Shown here: positions 1 through 12,600 of the stretch, piece after piece
Numbering within the stretch: the first letter of the stretch is position 1
How the letters are laid out: each line of letters starts with the position of its first letter
Origin: Platynereis dumerilii
Lineage: Eukaryota; Annelida; Polychaeta; Phyllodocida; Nereididae
NCBI GenBank assembly: GCA_026936325.1
Contig: JAPTHN010000001.1
Span: forward strand, 135,075,138 to 135,139,137
Direction: 5' to 3'
Length of the DNA: 64,000 nt
Notes under the pieces: generated by a model
Told to the model about the DNA's origin: nothing
The model's input: the letters and a program-made list of their open reading frames with translations, nothing else
Database searches by the model: none
Made by a program: the position numbers and the translations under genes

Positions 1-24
1 AGAAATATTCTTTATTATGTAATA

Positions 25-3000
25 TAGTCTAGGGCCTTGTGTAATCTCGTGGGCATTTAGACAAGAAGTTTGCCAACATATACCATTTTCAAGGTAATTT
101 TCTCAGCTTTCCAATGGTATATGTTGGCAATTTTTATTTTGATGTCTTCATGGTCAAATCGCCCTCGAAAAAATAGGCCCTATTTTGGCTGATTTTAGCC
201 GATTTTCGACCTTATTTTTTCCAAATTATAAAGGTATTTTTAGTAATATAGAATTTTCTGAGCGTCTTTTGCATCCTTACATGTGTATTATATACCATAT
301 AAAAGGATTTTTTCTCAGCTTTCCAACTGTATATGTCTGAAATTTTTATTTTGACAAATTCATGGTTAATTTGCCTTCGAAACAAACGGCTATATTTTCA
401 CAGATTTTCCGCGTATTTTTGCCTATTCTAATGGCATAGTCAGAAATATAACATTTTTTCTCAGCTATTTTCAACTCTCACTTGTGTATTATATGCCATA
501 TTAAAGGATATTTTATCAGCGTTCCAATGGTATGTGTTGGCAATTTTCATTTTGATGCATTCAGGATCAACTCAACCTTCTAATAATAGGCACTATTTTT
601 GCCGATTTTCTCTTTATTTTTGCTGATTCTGACTGTATTTTTTTCCGAAATATTACAATTTCTGGGATATTTTTCCACTCTCATATTTATGTATTTGATA
701 GCATGTTAAAGGATATGTTCTCAGCTTTCCAGTGGTATATGTCAGCAATTCTTATTTTGATGCATAAGGATCAAATAACCTGCCAAAGAAAAGGCCCAAA
801 TTTTGCTTATTTTCTCTGTATTTGTGCCAATTTTAACAGTATTTTCAGATATATGGCATTTTGTAGGCTGTTGTTGCTCTCTCACTTGTGCGTTATATAC
901 AATGTTAAAGGATATTCTGTAAGCTTTCCAATGGTACATGTTGGCAATTTTTATGTTGATGTCTTTATAGTCAAATCACCCGCCAAACCATAGGCCCCAC
1001 TTTTGCTTAAATAGCTAATATTTTCACCAATTCTGCCAGTAGTTTTAGAAATATCGCATTTCCTGAGCTGTTCTTGCACTATCACTTGTACTAGTGTATC
1101 ATATACTAGGCCCTATATTAAAGGATATTTTCTCAGCTTTCTAATCATAAATGTCGGCAATTCGAATTTGAAAGATTCAGGATCAAATCACCCTTCAAAC
1201 AATAGACCCTATGTTTCGCCAATTTTCTCCGCTTTTTTGCCAACTGTAACAATATTTCAGATATATTGAGTTTCTGAGCTGATATTCCATTTATACTAGA
1301 GTATTATATACCATATAAAGGGATGTTTTCTCAGTTTCCAATGGTGTATGTCGGTAACCTTTATTTTGAAGTCTTCATGGTCAAATCACCTCCAAACTAC
1401 ACGCCCGATTTTTTCCAATTTCCACGCTATTTTCGCCAATTCTGACAGTATTTTCAGAAATATCTACATTGTCTGAGCTGTTCTTGCACTCTCAATTGTA
1501 CCTGTGTATCATATACCATATTAGAGGATGTCTTCTCAGCTTTCCAATGGTATATGTTGGCAATTTTAATTTTTGTGTCTTCATGATCAAATCGCCTCCA
1601 AAAAATAGGCCGCATTTTTGCTGATTTTCAGTGTGTTTTTGCCCATTCTATTGTCAGGAAATTTTTTTTTTCTAAGCTGTTCTAGGACTCTTAATTACTT
1701 GCACTTGTGTATCATATACCATATTAAAGGATATTTTCTCTGCTTTCCAATGGTATATGTTGGCAATTTTAATTTTTGTGTTTTCATGATTTAAATGCCT
1801 CCAAAGAAGTAGCCATATTTTCACTGATTTTCGGTGTATTTTTGCCCATTCTTTTATCAGACATATTATTTTTTCTGAGCTGTTCTAGGACACTCACTTG
1901 CACTTGTGGTATTGTTTACCAAATTAGAATTTATTATCTCCTTTCCAAGGGTATACATTAGCAATTTTATTTTGACATCTCTGTGGTCAAATGTTTCCTC
2001 TAACTATTGGTTCTGCCATCAAAAAATATTTTTCAGTGTTGAAATTGAGTCTTTTTTAATGACTCTCGGGGTTTTTATTATGCCAAAAGCACCTATTCTA
2101 CATTAGGGGTTACTAAAACTCATTAAAGCATATAAATAAAAATGCATATTTTTCTCCTTCAGTGATGTTTAATGTAACCCATTGGTCATTGAGAATAGCT
2201 CAAAAAAGGTTGTAGGGGTTTGACTTTCATACTTTTTACCATATCAGTATGATTTAAATAATTTGGCAATAATTACAGTATCGTAATTAGCAAAGGTTGT
2301 GAAGCAATGCATGTGTCGCAAGGAGAAAAACACTGAAATTTAATTGTTTTCTTGGTATAGACACTACAATGTGTTGATTTGTCATCTAATGTGTTTTTGC
2401 CATAGTTTTTATGGAAATTACAATGATTTTATACTAATAAAAGTTCTCCATGCATGCCAACTAAAATAAGATGATTAACAGATGTGAAAACCTCTAAATG
2501 ATATAGCTGTTCAAATATGTTCGCAGTCTTAATGAGTCACAGTTCAATAGTACTGTTATATTTTCCTGATATTGAATTGTATATCATCTTCATTTCGAAA
2601 TCATTAGACTCTATCCTTAATAATTCAAATTTATTGTCCTGCCAGCATTGTTAATGTTAAATGAATGGAATAAAAAAAAACTATTTTTTTCTCATCTTGC
2701 CAATCAGATCACTAGATAACTCTTTTCAACCAACCAAAATGGATGTGGGTGGATCGCGCTTGATGTCAGCTTTCATTTGGCACCTTGGTTTCCTTATTAT
2801 TACTACTACTGTCAACCCTCCTAAACCAAATTAAATAAAGCGGTCACTGTCAAAAATCTCCCCGGAAACACAAAATTCTTCCATGTGGCTTGATTCCAAC
2901 TATCCTAATCAGTGAATAACTCATTTTTATCAATCAAAATGCATGTAGATTAATAGCCCTTAATATCAGCTTTCATATGGCACCTTGGTTTCCTTGTTAT

Positions 3001-5666
3001 TACCTGTTAAACATTCCAAAAGCTAAATAAATGTAGCTGTCCGTGTCAAAAATCTAATCGGAAACACAAAATCCTACGATGCATTTTCAATTCAACCTAT
3101 TCTAATCACTAACACTTTTTAACCAACCAAAAATGTATGTTGATGGATAACCCTTGATGTCAGCTTTCATTTGGTGCCTTGCTTTTCTTATTAATATTTA
3201 CTGTCAACCCTCCTGAAGCAAATAAATGTTGCCGTTAGTGTCAAAAATCTCCTCGAAAACACAAAATTCTGCCATCTAGTTTCAATTCCACCTATCCTAA
3301 TTGCCAGATAACTCATTCCTAATCATCCAAAATGGATGTAGATGGATAGCCCTTGATGTCAGCTTTCATTTGAGATATTAAACTTATAATATCTAGGGGG
3401 TTTTACTGCTGTCAACTTCAATTTTAAAATTGCCACCATAAAAAAACCCATGGGACATTAAACAAGGTGTAACTTCATAACTGAACAAATTCATGTCGGC
3501 AGTACCAATTGTTTGAAGAAATATTTGACCATAGAGAATCAGAGATGTCAAATAAAAATTGCCAACGTAAACCATTGACAAGCTGAGATCTCCTTTGGTA
3601 TGGTATATAATAAACAAGTGCAAGTGAGAGTGCAAGAACAGCTCAGAAAATGTCATATTTCTGAAAATACTTTGGAAATATGGCCCTATTCTTTGGAGGG
3701 TGAATTGATATGGAATATACAAAAATTAAAATTGCCAACATGTACCATTGGAGGGCTGAGAAAATATCCTTTGATATGGTATATTATACATCAGTGCAAG
3801 TGAAAGTGCAAGACCAGCTCAGATAATGTAATATTTCTAAAAATACTGTTAGAATCGGCCAAAATACGGCGAAAATCATCAAAGGTAGGGCCTGTGGTTT
3901 TGAGGGTGATTTGACTATGAAGACATCAAAATAAAAATTGCCAACATATGCCATTGGAAAGCTGAGAAAATATCCTTCAACATGGCATTACAACAAAGTG
4001 AGTATAGAAGATCAGCCCAGAAAACATATCTGAAATACTGTTAGAATTGGAAAAAAATACGAAGAAAATCAGCCAACATAGGGCTTTTTCTTTGCAGGGT
4101 GATTTGATTATGAATGTATCAAATCGGAAATGCAAATATATGCCATTGGAGAGCTGAGAAAATATCCTTTAATATGGTATATAATACACCAATATGAGTG
4201 CGAATGCAAGACAGCTCAGATAATGTAATATTTCTAAAATACTGCCAGAATCGGCAAAAATACGGAGAAAATCATCAAAAGTAGGGCCAGTTGTTTCGTG
4301 GGTGATTTGATCATGAAGACATCAAAATGACAATTGCCAACATATACCAGTGGAAAGCTGAGAAAATAGCCTTCAATATCGTATATAATACACAAGTGAG
4401 GATGGAACATCGGCCGAGAAAACATATTATATCTGAAATAATGTTAGAATTGACATAAATACGGAGGAAATAGGCGAACATAGTGTTTCGTCTTTGGAGG
4501 GTGATTTGATCATGAATGTATCAAAATTGGAATTGACAACATATACCATGGGAAAGCTGCGAAAACATTGTTTAATATGATACATGATACACTAGTGCAA
4601 CTGAGAAGGCAAGAACAGCTAAGAAAATGTAATAAATCTGAAAATACTGTTAGAATTGGTGTAAATACAGTTAAAATCAGGAAAAAAATTGGGCCTACGT
4701 TTTAGGGGTGATTTGACCATAAAGACATGAAAATAAAAATTGCCAAAATATACCATTGGAAAGCTGACAAAATATCCTTTAACATGGCATATAATAAACA
4801 ATTGAGAGTGTAACAGCAGCCTATAAAATACTGTACATCTGAAAATACTGTTAGATTGGCAGAAAAACAGAGAAAAATCTGCGCAAAATAGGGCCTAATA
4901 TTTGGAGAATGATGTGATCCTGAATGCCTCAAAATAAAAAATGCCAACATATACCATTGGAAAGCTGAGACAATATCCTTTAATTTGCTATCAAATACAA
5001 AAGTGATAGTAGAACAATAGCCAAGAAAATGTAATGTTTGTAAAAAAACTGTTGGAACTGGCAAAAATACGGAAAAAATCACCGAAAATAGGGCCTATTC
5101 TTTGGAGGTTGATTTGATCCTGAAGAAATCAAAATGAGAATTGCCGACATATACCCTTGGAAAGCTGAGAAGATATCCCTTAATATGGTATATTATACAA
5201 AAGTGAGATTGAAAAATAGCTCAGATAATGTAATATTTCTGATAATACCGTTAGAGGGGACAAAAATTACATAGAAAACAGGTAAAAGTATGGCCTTTTC
5301 TTTCTAGGGCAAATTGACCATGAATTTGTCAAAATAAAAATTTGGAACATATACTGCTTGAAAGCTGAGAAAATATCCTTTCATATGGTATATAATACAC
5401 AAGTAAGAGTGCAAAAAAAGCGCAGAAAATGCAATATCTCGGAAGATACAGTTAGAATTTGGAAAAAAAAAGGCCAAAATCGACTAAAATCGGCCAAAAT
5501 AGGGTCTATTATTGGAGGGCGATTTGACCATGAAGACATCAAAATAAAAATTGCCAACATCTACCATTGGGAAGCTGATAAAATTTGCTTTCAAATGGAA
5601 TATGTTGGCAAACTTCTTGTCTTAACGCACACGAACCCATATTTTCTGACATAAGGCCCTAGACTA
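25..5666. mobile_element. 5.6-kb foldback (palindromic) element with satellite arms
   Basis: The ends are inverted copies of each other (TAGTCTAGGGCCTT at 25-38, its complement at 5653-5666). The left arm, to about 2050, holds about 10 copies of a roughly 205-bp unit recognised by CAGCTTTCCAATGGTATATG. The right arm, from about 3400, holds about 11 copies in opposite orientation, and copies lie at mirrored positions around about 2845. No transposase is seen. The element may start before the window. It is probably a non-autonomous foldback transposon; the family is unknown. Open frames within it are by-products of the repeat. Confidence 0.75.
2700..3380. repeat. Direct tandem repeat in the palindrome centre
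   Basis: About 3.5 copies of a 185-195 bp unit, unrelated to the arm unit. Each copy carries GATGTCAGCTTTCATTTGG-like sequence followed by a CAAAAATCTC...GAAACACAAAAT stretch. The copies are diverged, so the array is not recent. It occupies the unpaired loop of the foldback element. Confidence 0.7.
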
Positions 5667-6790
5667 ATAGGACTTACACTAGCTTTGATTGTCTGTATCA
5701 TGTGTCAAAACCAAAAAATAAAATAGATAACCAATGATGGTCCTGTCAGTTCATGACAAGTCAAAAACATACGTGGCCCCGTAAAAAAAACTTAATCTCA
5801 AAAAGTTCTCAAGATAATGCGATGAAAATCAAACTTCGTTTGCCCAACTAAATTGGTTACAAGCAGTTTATATTGGCAGAGCCCAGTTTTGGATAGTTTT
5901 TGAGATTAAGTTTTTTTTACGACAAAATTTTATGTGAAATTTTTTAGAAGTCATATTTTATTTTCTGAATTTCGTCTATTTTGGAGTATTGATGAATCTT
6001 CTTAATAGATATGGTTGTACCAGGCACCATGAACATAAATGAACCTCCAAAAATTAAGTTTTGATGAAAATAAGGCCCTTATTCTTTGGTCTTTTTATCT
6101 ATGGGTTGCAGGTTCTATAAGGTCACATAACTCCCATATACTGGTCAATAACACGTCTAGGACTACTAAAATATAGTAAAATTTACTCACACACCACGTT
6201 TATTAATAGTTTTGAGCCTATCTGGTCAAAAATGCAGTCATATTTAAAGTTACATTGTGCTCCTTCCACCAAGGTGATGCCAAGAATTGGCCCTGTAACT
6301 TCTGCTGCATAAAAAAGGCATTCAAAAAATTTTACCAGACACCCTAACATACAGGCATCATTTGGAGATCATTAAAAGTAATTATATTTGAATATTGTAC
6401 TGATTGCTGCTGTTGGTTACAGCAAAAAGTGGTTGATGCGATTTGGAATGTCGGTCTGACCTTTCTCGCAAAAATAGTGTTTAAATTGGCTTCAACTGAC
6501 TTAATTACATGCCAAAGTATGAAATCAATAATATTTTGTGCTAAAGGACTAAAATCCCAAAGAAAGTAACTTTTAAGTGCTGTGGTTACAAATTTTTATC
6601 AGATTTTTAGGCAAGCATGAGGTCCTTCCGATTAATTGTGAATAACTTTTTAACGGTTAAATATTTTGCATTTATTCTTACATATTATTAATCCTCAAAT
6701 TTTTTCGCATATATCCCATGCACTTTGATCGCAAAATATGATGTTTTATTTTTGAGCCCCTACGACACCCAAATGTAACTCAGACCTCGA
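5667..6790. other. Non-coding, AT-rich spacer
   Basis: I see no exon or gene here. The only clear structure is the short inverted repeat listed separately. If the SLC43 transporter gene is intact, this is part of a long intron of it. Confidence 0.5.
5781..5920. repeat. Short inverted repeat with perfect 24-bp arms
   Basis: The arms at 5781-5804 and 5897-5920 are exact reverse complements, containing CTTAATCTC flanked by A/T runs, around a 92-bp loop. It could be a small MITE or a hairpin; no target duplication was recognised. Confidence 0.65.
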
Positions 6791-6796
6791 ACGGTG

Positions 6797-6817
6797 TCAT
6801 AGATAGCTCGATAGCTC

Positions 6818-6854
<37 letters not shown>

Positions 6855-6952
6855 GCAGATAGATAGCTTGATAGATGGAACACAATGCTCGTTACATATA
6901 TACACTGCAGAAAAGAAAAGCAGTTGTCGTCACTTTGCAGGGATTGGACTTG

Positions 6953-6989
<37 letters not shown>

Positions 6990-7088
6990 GCAGATAGATA
7001 GCTTGATAGATGGAACACAATGCTCGTTACATATATACACTGCAAAAAAGGAAAAGCGTTTGTCGTCACTTTGCAGGGATTGGACTTG

Positions 7089-7134
<46 letters not shown>
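6797..7134. repeat. GATA/CTAT microsatellite with a duplicated linker
   Basis: Three runs of (GATA)n are separated by two nearly identical linkers of about 90 bp containing TGGAACACAATGCTCGTTAC. The unit of linker plus GATA run has duplicated in tandem. The 157-residue minus-strand frame across it (YLSIYLSI repeats) is an artefact of the microsatellite. Confidence 0.9.
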
Positions 7135-7135
<1 letters not shown>

Positions 7136-7194
7136 TGGGCTTGTTTTGTCAACATAGGATGTGTACATGGCCAGCTCAATTGGGAGGATTTGGT

Positions 7195-7210
7195 GGCCCT
7201 TAAAAGGGCC
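7195..7210 (-). promoter_or_regulatory. Histone-type mRNA 3' stem-loop
   Basis: Read on the minus strand, GGCCCT-TTTA-AGGGCC forms a 6-bp stem with a 4-base loop, followed at once by ACCA. This matches the metazoan replication-dependent histone 3' stem-loop, which SLBP binds and which directs U7-dependent cleavage. It begins 38 bases after the transposase stop codon, a typical spacing for histone genes. No obvious purine-rich histone downstream element follows. No histone coding sequence is nearby. Confidence 0.7.
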
Positions 7211-7248
7211 TGGGGTTTGTTGTTTTGAATAGATAGTCTGCATCTTCT

Positions 7249-8523
7249 TCAGATTTTCTCCAACTGCCAAGGGACACTTCCTGCCGGACTGTTGACATAG
7301 GCACGTAGGTAGTCTCGAGCAGCCTTGGCATCTCTGGAGGCATTGCCGTGTCGAAGTGGTTCTCCTAGGTCATGCAATTGACGGTCTCCCCTCCAAACTC
7401 CTTCAGTGACGTCATGTGTCTGTGGATCTTCTCTGTCCATAACTTCATTGTCACGGGCATGGTGGACGCCTACTCTGTCTCGCAGAATGTTGTGTAGAAC
7501 ACAAGCAGCCATTGTGATGTATGTCACTCTTGTAGGTCGTTGGGGCATGGTGGTCAGGAAGCATCTGAACCTGTGTGACAGCAGACCGAAGGCATTCTCC
7601 ACCACTCTCCTGGCTCTTGAAATCCTGTAATTGTACACTCTGGAAGCAATGTCAAGGTTCCTTCTTGGCACTGGTTTGAGCAGCCATGTCTTCAGGGGAA
7701 ATGCCTCGTCACCCACGATGTAATATGGGAAAGGATTGTCTTCTGTGCCAGGTAGAGTTTCTTGAGGTGGTAGGCCTAGATCTTCGTCGTCCAGGAGTTG
7801 TCGAAGTGTTGTGTCCTTGAAGACGCCGCCATCAGATGCACTTCCTTGACAGCCAGCCTGCACATAGATGAACTTGTAGTCGGCATCAACGAGGGCCATC
7901 AGGACAATGGAATGAAATCCCTTGTAGTTGTAGAACAACGAGCCTGCAGCCTTGGGACATCGGATTGCGACGTGCTTGCCATCCAGAGCTCCAATGCAGT
8001 TAGGCAAGTTCCATTTCGTCTCAAAGGCCTTGGCTATCTCCTTCCATCTTTCAGGCTGTGTGGGTAGTGCCAGCTGTCTTTTGAAGGCATGAACGATGGC
8101 AAGGCAGACCTCAGGGATGAAGTTGCAGATGGTGTTGGGTGCCACACGGAAAGCATAAGCTAGGGACTTGTAGCTGTTTCCTGTTGCCATGTACCGCAGG
8201 GTGATAGCCAACTTCAGACCAGGTTCCAAAGCCTTCCTCATGTTGGTGTCTTGCTTAGTGATGAGTGGTCCAACAGCTTCCAGGAGTTCAGCAAAGATGT
8301 CAGGGGGCTTTCTAGTGTAGTTGTAGTAGCCAGACACGTCATTGACTTGCAGTTCAGGCAGCAGTTGATGGTAGTGACCATGTTGTTCCCTCTGCAGCAA
8401 CCAGTTGCGAATTCACCTCCTTTTCTGTCTCCTGGCCCTCCTCCTCCTGTGTCTCAAATAGACAGCTCCCAAAGCAGCAGCAGCAGCACCAGCCACAACA
8501 ACAATTTCTTCTTCATTCATCAT
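7249..8523 (-). CDS. PIF/Harbinger (HARBI1-like) DDE transposase, one in-frame stop
   Basis: This is a DDE transposase that would cut and rejoin the ends of its own element in the nucleus. From the ATG at 8523 the frame has 424 codon positions, the family's usual size. Codon 37 is TGA, just after a basic run (RRRRARRQKRR). After it the frame is open for 383 codons, starting at a TTG. Counting from that TTG: a helix-turn-helix-like region at about 75-102 (NSYKSLAYAF), catalytic D140 (ALDGKHVAI), D190 (SASDGGVF) and E268 (RRVVENAFG). The upstream part (MNEEEIVVVAGAAAAALGA, then the basic run and NWLLQREQHGHYH) continues the family pattern, so the TGA probably replaced a sense codon such as CGA by CpG decay. 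The copy is therefore young but probably inactive. It lies in the same orientation as the transporter gene. Confidence 0.92.
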
Positions 8524-8640
8524 GCATATGTTCAGTAGGCAGACTGTATTGTATTGTGTTCTCATTGAAGGGCAATCAGCAAATGAAGCAAGGAGGTCCT
8601 CTGTGTCCCTTTTTATAATGACCAAAAGTGACTTCTGCAT

Positions 8641-9240
8641 CAGCGAAACACACTTTGCCGCAGCGCTGCAACAAGAGACCTTCGTCGATGCTTAAGAGAC
8701 CTTCGTCGATGCTTAAGGCAAGGACGACGAAGGTCAGCATCGACGCGCCTGTAATGTCCTCGGCGCTGTATGAATGCATGTGCGACGATGAACCATCCAG
8801 GTACGCAGTAACAAGTACCTTAATGCGGCGTTGCATCGTTACAGTCGTCGGCGAGGCTGTCCTTTTCAGCGGCGCATCTTACCTCGGGTGTACGCCGAAG
8901 GTTTCTTGATGCGTCGCAGGTCGCCAATTTCAGACGTAGCTGCCTCACAACCATCAGCGGCGTAACAGGAAACAACATTGGGCGAAGTAAAAGCAGCCTC
9001 GCCGAATTCCAAAACAAAGTGCGACGAGTCTGTTTGGAACTGCGGTGAGGCAAGAGAGGCGGAACGCGGCGAAGAAAGCTTATGCAGCGCCCTGGACACC
9101 TCAAGACTCACCGAGGCTACAAACTTTAAGCGCCGCACATGACACTAATTGATTACGTAACGTGCCTCATCCAACGTTCTACACCACAACTTTCCAAGAA
9201 ATGACTTCTCTTGACGCGCCGCTCTCAAATCGCCGTCATG
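8641..9240. other. CpG-rich non-coding stretch beside the Harbinger gene
   Basis: GC and CpG content rise sharply compared with both sides. A 21-bp unit containing GACCTTCGTCGATGCTTA is duplicated in tandem at 8674-8715, and a complement of it follows within 30 bp (GACGACGAAGGTCAGCATCG). Small frames exist on both strands, but none resembles a known protein. It may be the 5' end of the Harbinger element. Confidence 0.4.
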
Positions 9241-9267
9241 AGAACTAGGCATTAGAGACAGACTTAC

Positions 9268-9661
9268 CTTTTTCGTCACTTTTTGTCAAGTGCTCGGCCC
9301 AAGAGTTGAAACTTGAGCAAAAGAATGTCACTCGCAAGTGCACAACAGCAAACCAGTAAAGGTGCAGCAGGTAGTAGGAAGAAGTGAGAATGACTTTCAG
9401 ATCATTACTTTTACTTTTTGTCTTTTCGGCAGTGGATTTATCCTGTTCACCGTTTTTCTCAGTCAGTAGAGGACTTTTCTGGACAAAAGTGTCAGCTGAT
9501 TCAACTTTTTGAGGAGAAATCATTTCTGTTTCAACTGGCTTGATTTTTTTGTATACCTTTTTAGCAGGTAATAAAAAGAACGTAATAAGTAAAGAGTAAA
9601 TATATAATCCACTAAGGCACATGAGACCGTACCGGCGCGCGAAGCCTATGCCATACAGCAA
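9268..9661 (-). CDS. SLC43-like exon e: TM6, central loop, TM7
   Basis: A 394-bp exon starting LLYGIGFARRYGL after TTTCTTTCAG and ending at SDEK before GTAAGT, in phase 1. It holds TM6, a Lys/Glu/Ser-rich cytoplasmic loop of about 65 residues and TM7 with VVHLRVTFFCSSFNSW. A further exon is required but is not visible down to position 1. Confidence 0.85.
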
Positions 9662-12600
9662 CTGAAAGAAAAATAAACCATTTCAAGATGTGCTTTATTT
9701 AGAATGAAGTCGAATTCAGGGCGGGGAATCGGAAATTCATCCAAGACCGACAGATGCGATTTTTGTATTTCTATATATATATAGCTATAAACAGTTCTGC
9801 AAAAATAAGTCCCCGTTTTGAATATCTTGAAGATTCCTTCTCCGATTTCATGAAAGTTGGATTGAATTACTGGCCTGCATATCAACCCTAAATTTGTGTG
9901 TATTTGTAGTTTAGTGACATTATTCCTGGCTGAGCCAACCTTCTCGTGTCTTTGCCAATGGATAAGAACAATTAAACTAAGCGGGGAAGCCACCAGCTGG
10001 GGCACACTTCATCATGATACTGGGAAAATTTGTTTCTCAATCATATTTAGTGGACAATTGAGGTCTTCTTTTGTAACCTTTTCACAGTTTAGGTTACTTG
10101 GGTGACATTAGAATTAATTTGGGTGGAGTTTAAGCACCTTTTGGAATTTTTTTTTTTTGGAAAAGTAAAAACTTCAAATTTTTGAAAAAAGGGATATGCG
10201 CACTCAGGGTCTGCTGGCTCAGACAAAAGTGAAGCAATCAAGCTACAATTACACAGGCATAATGTCAATATGCTGGCCTACAAATATGATAACTTTAATA
10301 GAGATATTCAAGTTTTCGTAAAGGGGCACTTATTTTTGTTGAACCGTTCAGTAACAAAATCAGCCCTGATTCATAATAACCCCATAGACTTGCCCAACGA
10401 AGCGGGCAACATCAAAAGGTCAGGTTTAAATCAAAGTTCAAGTTGAAAGTGTGGGATGCCATTTTGCAAAGAGCTGTAAGTAGATTAAGGTAGACCTGCT
10501 GCAGAATTGTCTAATGATGCATACATGTACCTTCTGCATGAATTTGTACGAGTGTTTTCAATGATCGAGCCTCGCCCTTGACTTCCAGAATGGTCATGGT
10601 CTGGTGAACGTGGCTTGGGAATTTTTCGAGAAACTTTCCTTCCATTGTCACAATGATATACAATGGGTTGCAGAAGTATACACCCCCCTTGAGTGGTCTT
10701 TCATTTCCTGACATATCTTTCTTCTGAAAAGAATCATCATTCCCATATTGCTACATGGTCATACTGACCTCTCTTACAACCTATATACACCATAAAATGC
10801 TGAATGGAAAGTCACGGTAAAGTAGAAAAAATTAAATAAGTGAAAATGGGTGTTGAAAAAGTATACACCCCCTTGTAAGTTGTGATATTCTTTATTGTTA
10901 ACCGTGTTGTTTTGACCTGAAGAAGTAAAATTATGGCATAAAACATTGATCTCCGATTGGTTTTTAACATTTTGGATTGTTTTACCTTATTTGTGTAACT
11001 TTTGTTGATGGAAAATATCACAAAATCCACCTACTGTAAAAGATATTATAAAAAATTCAATAATGAATTAAATCAAGTATCTAATGATGTTGATAAGCTG
11101 TATTTGAGAGGTTTGGAACTTGCGTGGGGAAACAAAAACATTTTTGAGCCCTAATTACACACCATCATCCCCAATTGCAATGTAAGAATGAACTGACATT
11201 GGTGACCTGACAGAAAGTGTTGGGATGCTAATTCCTCAAGAAGCCCATAAAACAGCAAGAAATTAGGTGGACAGACAGGGACACACCTTGATACAACCTA
11301 GAAAAAGTTTTGGTTCAATATCTGCAACAGAAGTGAAAATACATATGGTCACGTAAATTGGTGATGATGCTTAATTTTGACACTCTCCCATTTGATGTCT
11401 TGTGTCTTAAAGTTTCTGTTTTCAATAAAACCATTCATTGGGCATGGTTCTAACAGTTATGAATATCAAGTTGGTGCAATTTGACAATGATCAGTGGAGT
11501 TTCAGTGATATTTTTGGTAGTCTTCCCATGACGTGACAAAATATGAAAATTATCCACAAATTTGAACATATGTATTTTCCATTTCTATTGCAGATATTGA
11601 ACCAAAACTTTTTCTAGATTGTATCAGGGTGTGTCCCTGCCTGTTCAACTAATTTCTTGCTTTTTGGGGGCTTCTCAAGTAAATAACATCCCAACATCTT
11701 CCGTCAGGTCACAATGTCAGTTCACTCTGACACTGCTATGGGGGATGCTGATGTGTAATTAGGCCTCAAAAATATTTTTGTTTTAATACCCACTCAAGTT
11801 CTAAAATTCTCAAATGCAGCTTATCAACATCATTAGGTAATGGATTCATTTTTATATTGAATTTTTAAAATTTTATTGCAGTGGGTGGATTTTGTGATAT
11901 TTTCCATCAACAAAAGTTACACAAATAAGGGTAAACAATCGAAAACGTTAAAAGCCATTCAGATATCAATTTTTATACCATAATTGCACTTATTCAGGTC
12001 AAAACAACATGATTATCAATAAAGAATATCACAACTTACAAGGGGGTGTATACTTTTGCAACACCCATTTTCACTTATTTAATTTTTTCTACTCTTCCAT
12101 GACTTCCCATCCAGCATTTCATGGTGTATGTAGGTTATAAGAGAGGTCAGTATGACCACGTAGCAATATGGGAATGATGATTCTTTTCAGAAGAAAGATA
12201 TGTCAGGAAATGAAAGACCACTCCAGGGGGGTGTATACTTCCGCAACCCACTGTACCAACAGAGATTTAATCACGCCATAGAAGTTTTTTGGGCTATTAT
12301 ATATTTTTGAAGTTTTAAGGTTAATCTGTGTGTTTTGTTTCTATAAATCACAGCTAAACATCCGTATAGCATAATATTTTAAACGTTTGTGCAAGTTCGA
12401 CTTCGGTATTTATGAGATATGCAATGGCGATTGTCAGCAACAAATATTTAAACTAAACAATGGTGCAATTACAGAAAAATAATCACAATGATCAAAAATC
12501 AAGGTGCATATCAATAGCAATAATTCTCAAGAATTTCTCGAGATATGACAAAATGCTGAGTCATTGCTGATCTTGAGACTTTTCGAGAATTCTCGGTCTC

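Larger units (their letters stand above)
7140..8640 (-). mobile_element. PIF/Harbinger DNA transposon (core region)
   Basis: The region contains the transposase gene and its likely 3' processing signal. The terminal inverted repeats and the 3-bp target duplication typical of Harbinger elements could not be identified, so the limits are approximate. The CpG-rich stretch 8641-9240 and the GATA array may belong to the element. The second, Myb-like ORF usual in the family was not recognised. Confidence 0.55.

Noticed and set aside
6797-7270. 157-codon minus-strand frame
   Set aside because: It is the GATA microsatellite translated as YLSIYLSI repeats; no gene.
8820-9138. Overlapping minus-strand frames in CpG-rich DNA, considered as the Myb-like second Harbinger gene
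   Set aside because: No tryptophan-spaced Myb repeats or other recognisable pattern; frames are long because stops are rare in GC-rich sequence.
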